A stretch of 6,928 nt of DNA from Gammaproteobacteria bacterium UBA4475 (lineage in GTDB: Bacteria; Pseudomonadota; Gammaproteobacteria; Pseudomonadales; Azotimanducaceae). The stretch is taken from positions 612 to 7,539 of the forward strand of contig DGOD01000030.1 of the NCBI GenBank assembly GCA_002389265.1. The letters are read 5' to 3'. Positions 1-4,510 of this stretch are shown piece by piece. Position 1 is the first letter of the stretch. Every line of letters starts with the position of its first letter. A program made the translations under genes and the position numbers. The notes under the pieces were generated by a model. It saw only the letters and a program-made list of their open reading frames with translations. It had not been told where the DNA came from and did not search any database.

Positions 1-609
1 TTGCCCGGCATCAAGGGCCTGCACTGCGGCATTCAGATTATCGATGGTGTAGGTATAGCTGCCATCGCTATTGATCACAACGCTGCCATAGGTGCCGGCG
101 GTAGCGGCGCCGACGGTGCCGCCATTAATGGCGCTGACCATCAGGGCATCGGCATCCGGCGCGCCATCGGCATCATTGGTCAGCAGGTTACCGTTGGTGG
201 TGGTGCCTTCTTCGTTGATGCCATTCGTATCCGCGACGGCAAGAGGTGCGACGTTGCTGATCACCCAGATGAACGTATCGGGTACCGGTGTGCCACCGTC
301 GGAGGCGCTGATTTCGAGACTATAGGGGCTGGACCCGCTAGCAGACGGATTGAGGGTGCCGGTAATCAAACCAGTGATGCCGTTAAGGCTCAAGCCATCG
401 GGTAATGCACCTGAAGTCAGGGCGAAGGCGTTGGGATTGCCATTAAATGCGTTACTGATATCGATGAGGATGCTGGCGCCGTCATCGTTGACCTGGTCAG
501 CAATACCGGCGCCTGCGACGGTAACAGCAGCCTGCGCGTTTAAGGCGACTGAAAGAACACAGGCTAAAAGACTAGCCCTGATCAACTGATGTATTGCTAT
601 CTGAATCAT
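1..609 (-). CDS. Secreted Ig-like/VCBS-domain protein in the PilY1 position (3' end missing)
   Basis: The reading frame runs from ATG (607-609) to the window edge: 203 codons without a stop, so the C-terminus is missing. In-frame stops just upstream leave this as the only sensible start; its ribosome site is weak (a GAG about 11 nt upstream). Residues 1-27 are a Sec signal peptide (hydrophobic core LLACVLSVAL, cleavage likely after AQA). Residues about 30-120 carry an Ig-like/cadherin-like (He_PIG type) pattern: IADQ, then LPDGLSLNGITGLITGTL, Y-S-L-E-I, and A-S-D-G-G. Residues about 122-203 look like a VCBS or Ig-like repeat: E-E-G, N-L-L-T-N-D, then GTYGSVVINSDGSYTYT and an AAVQAL end. These modules are typical of large exported adhesins and surface proteins. 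It starts 21 bp after pilX, where pilY1 normally lies, so an atypical PilY1 is possible. No VWA or PilC beta-propeller is visible in this part. The domain calls are firm; the function is inferred. Confidence 0.85.
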   Translation of the reverse strand, partial: MIQIAIHQLIRASLLACVLSVALNAQAAVTVAGAGIADQVNDDGASILIDISNAFNGNPNAFALTSGALPDGLSLNGITGLITGTLNPSASGSSPYSLEISASDGGTPVPDTFIWVISNVAPLAVADTNGINEEGTTTNGNLLTNDADGAPDADALMVSAINGGTVGAATAGTYGSVVINSDGSYTYTIDNLNAAVQALDAGQ

Positions 610-630
610 TTTGCTATGCTCGAATCATCA

Positions 631-1155
631 CTAAAATTTCTTACCATAAGTACTTTGTAGGTAAATTTTGGCCGCTGTGGTCTTGCCCCTGCCTAACGCT
701 GTGATGCGAAATATCTGTGTAACATCAGATCCCGCATCTCCACCTACATTGTCGAGGTTGAGTTGGTCATCTCCCGAACGCACGGCTTGAACAAATTCAA
801 TAATGTATGAAGGCGGGTTGACGCTACCGGAATATGTTGCGGTAATGGCATTAGCTGCGGTCCATGTAGTCGCCGTTTGCCATCTGGGTGTGACGTCAAC
901 ACCCTGGCTTTCATATTTGCCGTTGGCATTGGCGGCATAAGCCGTGGTTGAGGTTTCAAGTTCAACCATAGCTTCTGCCGCTTTTAAAGCGGCCTCTGCG
1001 GCGGAGAATGCACTGCTGGCATCGGTGGCATTTCTCGACATACGTTCAAGCAGGCTCGTCATCTGAATAGATGACGTGCCAAGTAAGGTGACGATCAACA
1101 ATATGACCAGTGTCATGATCAACACAAAGCCAGATTGCTTGTTAGGATTGTGCAT
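631..1155 (-). CDS. pilX: Type IV pilus minor pilin PilX
   Basis: Minor pilin of the tip/priming complex, inserted in the inner membrane and processed by the prepilin peptidase PilD. From ATG 1155 it has 174 residues. A nine-residue leader ends in QSG, cleaved before FVLIMTLVILLIVTLLG. Mature position 5 is Met, not Glu, as I recall for the PilX_N family and its type II secretion relative GspK. The stretch LLERMSRNATDASSAFSAAEAALKA is split by the usual PilX_N landmarks ERM.RN and AAEAAL, and the end (FRITALGRG, then IYLQSTYG) also fits PilX. It has no cysteine, unlike its three neighbours. The frame can be extended to a TTG at 1188, but ATG 1155 gives a normal short leader and has GGAG 11 nt upstream (1167-1170). 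It lies about 55 bp after pilW and is followed 21 bp later by the Ig/VCBS gene. Confidence 0.93.
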   Translation of the reverse strand: MHNPNKQSGFVLIMTLVILLIVTLLGTSSIQMTSLLERMSRNATDASSAFSAAEAALKAAEAMVELETSTTAYAANANGKYESQGVDVTPRWQTATTWTAANAITATYSGSVNPPSYIIEFVQAVRSGDDQLNLDNVGGDAGSDVTQIFRITALGRGKTTAAKIYLQSTYGKKF

Positions 1156-1210
1156 GTAGCGAGTCACTCCGTAAGTAAATATTGTCAATGGGTCAATGAT
1201 TGGCTATCCG

Positions 1211-2320
1211 CTATCGGCCGTTGCGCAGTGCCACTGTTTGGCTGAAGGTTCTACGCAACAGGCCATCGGTGGCTGTGCCAGGCTTACAATATTGCGTGCT
1301 ACAGCCGTGAGTTGGGGTGCTGGTCCCATCGACATCGTCGATAGATGTGGCGACGACGGATATTCGTAGTGACCGGACATCGTCGAAATTTATGACGGCG
1401 CCGGCGTCGACGTACCTGTTGGGGATCTTGTCATTATCGGTGTCAACGCCGTATTTAATTTGCAGGTCTTCAATGCCGTCTACCAATTCGGTAGGCGGTG
1501 AGATACCGGACTTGCGCCACAAAGACAGAGGGTTTTGACCTGAATTGTTCGTACCTTCGCTGGGTGCGACATAATAAGTTTCTGAGGCAATTGCTGACAC
1601 ATAGGCACTGTTTTTAAAGGCACCAAAGCGAGCGAGGATGTTGGCATTGGTGTAGCCGTCCGCGTCGATCGTTGTGGCATGTTCGATGAGATCGCCGGCG
1701 ATACCGCTGACTCTGAAGAATGTTTGTTTTTCACAATCGTGAATAAAGGCAATATGCTCTGCGGCAAAATCGAAGTCCTGTGTCGTGGTCTGAATGTCGG
1801 CGGTGTTGGTTGGCATATCGATTTTCAGGCGATGAGTCTTCTGCGGTAGATAGTTAAGGGTGATGATATCAGTGCCCTTGGTGATGGTCGTGATATCAAT
1901 ACCGGTACCCGCCCCGATGCCACTCGATTTGTATACATGAGTGTCGATTGTGCCAACAGTGCTCGGTAAGCTGTTGCTAATATTCGGGTTCCAAGTGCTG
2001 GATCCACCCTCGTAGCCAATGATTGGCCGGTCAAGATTGAACTCGTAAGGTATGTCAGCGAGAAAGGTTTTATGCACGCTGGCATTGGTTGAAAAGCAAC
2101 CCTTATAGCCTGAAGTTTGGGCCGATCGCGTAATGACGCCGAGCGCGAATCGACCGGATTCTTGCATGGCAGATTGACCCGAGAGTAAGTTGTAGGTTTT
2201 TGCATTGGCCAAAAACAATTGGCTGACGCCCAGCATGATCGTGGATGACAGTGCCAGCCCGATCAAGGCTTCAACCAGTGTGAATCCCGAAAGTTTACCC
2301 ATCGTTGTCCTGTTGATCAT
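1211..2320 (-). CDS. pilW: Type IV pilus minor pilin PilW
   Basis: Minor pilin of the type IV pilus initiation/tip complex, membrane-anchored until assembled. From ATG 2320 it has 369 residues, a usual PilW length. The leader ends KLSG, cleaved before FTLVEALIGLALSS, with Glu at mature position 5. Later landmarks are the QESGRFAL segment just after the N-terminal helix, LVDGIEDLQIKYGVDTD near residue 280, a DxDxD cluster (D293, D295, D297), VRSLRISVVA, and RRTFSQTVALRNGR at the end; all are typical of PilW. Four cysteines (C75, C196, C340, C345) could form two disulfides. The start overlaps the pilV stop in TGATG, which suggests translational coupling. A GTG at 2323 and an ATG at 2302 (with AGGA five bases before it) are alternatives; the latter would give a six-residue leader. 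The mature protein is the same in all cases. Confidence 0.94.
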   Translation of the reverse strand: MINRTTMGKLSGFTLVEALIGLALSSTIMLGVSQLFLANAKTYNLLSGQSAMQESGRFALGVITRSAQTSGYKGCFSTNASVHKTFLADIPYEFNLDRPIIGYEGGSSTWNPNISNSLPSTVGTIDTHVYKSSGIGAGTGIDITTITKGTDIITLNYLPQKTHRLKIDMPTNTADIQTTTQDFDFAAEHIAFIHDCEKQTFFRVSGIAGDLIEHATTIDADGYTNANILARFGAFKNSAYVSAIASETYYVAPSEGTNNSGQNPLSLWRKSGISPPTELVDGIEDLQIKYGVDTDNDKIPNRYVDAGAVINFDDVRSLRISVVATSIDDVDGTSTPTHGCSTQYCKPGTATDGLLRRTFSQTVALRNGR

Positions 2321-2811
2321 CACTGCACCACCACCAGGTTAACGGCTGAAATTGTGTCAGTGCTGTTATCAGACCATTGCACGGTAATCGCATATTCGTT
2401 GCCGTTTTTTACCATCGATGCTTTGCCGCTCGGCAAAATACCGACGATGTTCAGATTTGAGCACGCAGTGTAAGTTGAATCGTTGGTGGCATTAATGGAG
2501 TTGATGGAACATAGCCATTGCGCCGTATCATAAGCGGCCATTTGCGTTGGCGAGCAATTGTTGGCGGTACAGTCGGTGACAACAGCCGGCGTGGTGGTGA
2601 GTGCTACGTCGCTATAGGTGGTGGTCTTGTTAACTTGGATGCGGTCGGCAATGTCGCTTGCCAGATACGTTGCCTCGGTACGAAAAAACGCATTGCGATT
2701 AGCATCCAATCCGCGGAGTTGTAAACCGCTGGCGCCGAGCAGGCCAACTGACAAGATGAGGACTGAGATTAAAACCTCAATCAGAGTAAATGCTTGTACC
2801 GATTGTCTCAC
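2320..2811 (-). CDS. pilV: Type IV pilus minor pilin PilV
   Basis: Minor pilin of the type IV pilus tip/priming complex, 163 residues. The N-terminus MRQSVQA is followed by FTLIEVLISVLILSVGLLG, the classic hydrophobic helix with Glu at mature position 5. The residue before the cleavage point is Ala instead of the usual Gly, which may slow processing. Family landmarks are ASDIADRI after the helix, MAAYDTAQWL, LPSGKASM and YAITVQWSD near the end. Four cysteines (C81, C86, C101, C117) probably pair. The start codon is GTG, supported by a GGAAG ribosome site seven bases upstream (2819-2823). It sits 37 bp after the FimT-type gene and its stop overlaps the pilW start by one base. I am confident in the family; the start is well supported because the leader is already minimal. 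Confidence 0.93.
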   Translation of the reverse strand: MRQSVQAFTLIEVLISVLILSVGLLGASGLQLRGLDANRNAFFRTEATYLASDIADRIQVNKTTTYSDVALTTTPAVVTDCTANNCSPTQMAAYDTAQWLCSINSINATNDSTYTACSNLNIVGILPSGKASMVKNGNEYAITVQWSDNSTDTISAVNLVVVQ

Positions 2812-2848
2812 TACGCTACTTCCAATAATTAAAAAAATCTACAATGGT

Positions 2849-3349
2849 TTAACAATCGCCTGGTGCTACGTTGTCGATTTTAGATCGACCGACAGGGGTA
2901 ACGGTGATCAGACGGTCTTTGCCTGGGGCGCAAAATATAAATGTTCGAGTCGAGTTGTCATGCATGGCGCCGAAGGCGTTGAATTGCAGTGAATCGCTTT
3001 CTGAGTTGATGGTATCAACGCCTAGCGGCGCTGGGAACGAGCGAATGATATCGCCGGTACAATCGCCTGGGTTACCGACGACGACACACCAGCCTCGACC
3101 GAATTCGTTGTCATTGTCGATGGTGTTGTCGATGGCGTTGGTTGCTTGCAGGCTCACAACCCCACTGACCTTGGATGCCTCGCTACGAGCAAGGTTGATC
3201 GCTGTGACCAGTTCATTGATTTGGGTTGTCGTTTGGTTTTTGCTGACTATCGAGTTGAAGCTGGGGGCAGCCGCAAGGATGCCAGTGCCAATCAAGGCGA
3301 CGACGAGTACCAGTTCTATCAACGTCATGCCATACATCGACAAGCGCAT
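2849..3349 (-). CDS. fimT: GspH/FimT-family minor pilin (FimT/FimU type), first gene of the pilus operon
   Basis: Pseudopilin-like minor pilin of 166 residues. A seven-residue leader (MRLSMYG) is cut before MTLIELVLVVALIGTGILA, with Glu at mature position 5. The rest follows the GspH/FimT plan: AAPSFNSIV at the end of the helix, AINLARSEASK (the conserved N-L-A-R-S-E-A block), G-R-G-W-C around residue 84-88, and a late beta-rich region with LQFNAFGA. Cysteines are C88, C97, C140 and C166, the last being the final residue. In Pseudomonas the equivalent gene, fimU, also heads the minor-pilin operon and joins PilV, PilW and PilX at the pilus tip, so fimU may be the better name. ATG 3349 has a consensus AGGAGG five bases upstream, the strongest ribosome site in the window. 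It is the promoter-proximal gene of the minus-strand operon. Confidence 0.92.
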   Translation of the reverse strand: MRLSMYGMTLIELVLVVALIGTGILAAAPSFNSIVSKNQTTTQINELVTAINLARSEASKVSGVVSLQATNAIDNTIDNDNEFGRGWCVVVGNPGDCTGDIIRSFPAPLGVDTINSESDSLQFNAFGAMHDNSTRTFIFCAPGKDRLITVTPVGRSKIDNVAPGDC

Positions 3350-3610
3350 TGTTACCTCCTAACCAGCTCGATGACTCATGCAACACTGCTTTTTGTTCAT
3401 CGACTTCAGGATGCTAATCTAACACCTCGCTGGTCGTAATTTGATCGATTCGGGTTGCGCTAAGGCCGAACGGTCGAATCCCCAGTTCGAGCGGTAGGGG
3501 CAGTTAAAATGCGGGTCAGAAGCCATTGAATGATTGACTCGGCGCACCAAAAAACACTTAGGTTAGCTGTAGACTTGAGGCCTTAAATGTTGTGACAAGA
3601 GGGATGGCTG
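3350..3610. other. Divergent intergenic region between the pilus operon and the DUF4097 unit
   Basis: This 261-bp gap separates two units that start outward on opposite strands, so it must contain promoters for both. By eye I see only weak elements: a TTGACT on the plus strand (3534-3539) without a good -10 partner at 17-18 bp, and a six-base inverted pair GATTCG (3447-3452) / CGAATC (3475-3480). There is no clear sigma-54 (GG-N10-GC type) site on the minus strand and no credible open reading frame or RNA gene. The regulatory reading rests on gene orientation rather than on motifs. Confidence 0.5.
3355..3360 (-). promoter_or_regulatory. Consensus ribosome binding site of the first pilin gene
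   Basis: AGGAGG on the minus strand, five bases before ATG 3349. It fixes the start of the FimT-type gene and is far stronger than the sites of the downstream pilin genes, which rely on GTG starts, weak sites or overlap. Confidence 0.85.
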
Positions 3611-4501
3611 ATGCAACTTGAGAAACGTCTTTTGTTGATCCTGCTACTGAACTCAGGTTGGGCTTCGAACGCGAATGCTGGCGACGCCATAGACACATCA
3701 TTGGCGGTCCCCGCGACAGCGGTGATCAGTATCAATAACACTCGCGGCGCAGTGGCTATTATCGGTTGGGATCAGGCGCAGGTCAGCATCAAGGGTGAGC
3801 TTGACGATCTCGCCGAGGCACTAGTCTTCGATGCCGATGAGGGTTTGATCGTTGTTGATGTCAAGATGCCCCGTCAGGATCTGAACTGGGGTAATGGCTC
3901 CGATCTGACCATCCAAGTGCCCCATAGCAGCCGAGTCAAATTTGTAGGTGTTTCCTCAGAGGTTGAGATTGAGAATGTACTGGGTGGGGTCCAGTTGCAG
4001 TCCATCAGTGGTGATCTACGGGCTCGAAAAATCGAAGGACAGCTGATAATGAACACCGTCAGCGGTGACATTATCATTGAGGGTGTGGCTGGTTCGGTAC
4101 TGGCGTCTACCATCAGCGGTGATCTGGCATTGTCTGTCACAGCCACTGACGTGCGACTTGATACGGTTTCTGGTGATTTGGTCATTGAGATGGCAGCGGT
4201 GGACCATCTTGCCGTACGTAGCGTCAGTGGCAGCATGGATATTACCGGGGAGCTTAACCCGGCAGGTCAGATAGACCTGTCATCAGTCAGCGGTGATATC
4301 CGCCTCGGCTTGCAATCGGGGCTCAGTGCCACCGTTGATCTGGAGGGTGGTATGAGTGGTGCTATTGAAAATAAACTGAGTGAGCTTGAAGCCCAAACCC
4401 ATTTTCCTGCTCGCCAGCGCCTCAATGCTGTATTTGGCGATGGCAAAGGTCGAGTGTCGGTTCGTACTGTCTCAGCAGATATTACGCTAGAGGAGGTTTG
4501 A
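3611..4501 (+). CDS. Secreted DUF4097-family beta-solenoid protein
   Basis: A 296-residue exported protein. Residues 1-23 form a Sec signal peptide (KR, then LLLILLL, cleavage likely after ANA). The first domain has the family opening: a V-I-S-I-N-N-T-R-G stretch, then VAIIGWDQAQVSIKG. From residue about 113 a ladder of short strands repeats every 18 residues, each turn centred on V/I-S-G-D (Ser at 115, 133, 151, 169, 187), then at slightly longer steps (206, 227). After an insert of about 60 residues the last turn returns as TVSADITLEEV. This matches DUF4097 (putative adhesin) proteins, which are predicted beta-helices of unknown biochemical function. ATG 3611 has AGAGGG seven bases upstream. 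The next gene starts nine bases after the stop, so they are probably co-transcribed. A periplasmic or surface location is inferred from the signal peptide; there is no lipobox or membrane anchor. Confidence 0.88.
   Translation: MQLEKRLLLILLLNSGWASNANAGDAIDTSLAVPATAVISINNTRGAVAIIGWDQAQVSIKGELDDLAEALVFDADEGLIVVDVKMPRQDLNWGNGSDLTIQVPHSSRVKFVGVSSEVEIENVLGGVQLQSISGDLRARKIEGQLIMNTVSGDIIIEGVAGSVLASTISGDLALSVTATDVRLDTVSGDLVIEMAAVDHLAVRSVSGSMDITGELNPAGQIDLSSVSGDIRLGLQSGLSATVDLEGGMSGAIENKLSELEAQTHFPARQRLNAVFGDGKGRVSVRTVSADITLEEV
3947..4315 (+). repeat. 18-residue (54-bp) S-G-D ladder within the DUF4097 protein
   Basis: Protein-level tandem repeat with Ser at residues 115, 133, 151, 169 and 187 (exact spacing 18), then 206 and 227 (spacing 19 and 21). 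Five of the seven turns read V/I-S-G-D; the first is degenerate (V-S-S-E) and the sixth reads V-S-G-S. The DNA copies are diverged, so this is an old structural repeat that forms solenoid turns, not a recent duplication. Confidence 0.8.
4491..4496 (+). promoter_or_regulatory. Consensus Shine-Dalgarno inside the end of the DUF4097 gene
   Basis: AGGAGG lies within the last codons of the DUF4097 gene, 14 bases before GTG 4511, which is longer than the usual spacing. In-frame stops at 4499 and 4502 exclude an earlier start for the downstream gene. Ribosomes ending on the first gene may re-initiate here. Confidence 0.5.
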
Positions 4502-4510
4502 TAACCCGTT

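Noticed and set aside
1..405. Long plus-strand open frame rich in Gly, Ala and Ile
   Set aside because: It is the exact antisense of the Ig/VCBS gene (same codon register); it has no recognisable domain, and the minus frame shows a signal peptide and two domain patterns.
559..570. Lipobox-like L-L-A-C at residues 14-17 of the Ig/VCBS protein
   Set aside because: The hydrophobic stretch before the Cys is too short and continues past it to a good AQA cleavage site, so a standard Sec signal peptide fits better than a lipoprotein.
1156..1188. Extended pilX start at TTG 1188
   Set aside because: No ribosome site precedes it and it gives an unusually long leader; ATG 1155 gives a normal nine-residue leader.
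2871..3439. Plus-strand open frames opposite the FimT-type gene
   Set aside because: They have no domain or family pattern, while the minus strand carries a clear pilin with a perfect ribosome site.
3463..3495. tRNA T-arm-like GTCGAATCCCC near inverted CGAAC/GTTCG
   Set aside because: The T-loop consensus lacks one base, and no acceptor stem, D-arm or anticodon arm can be folded around it.
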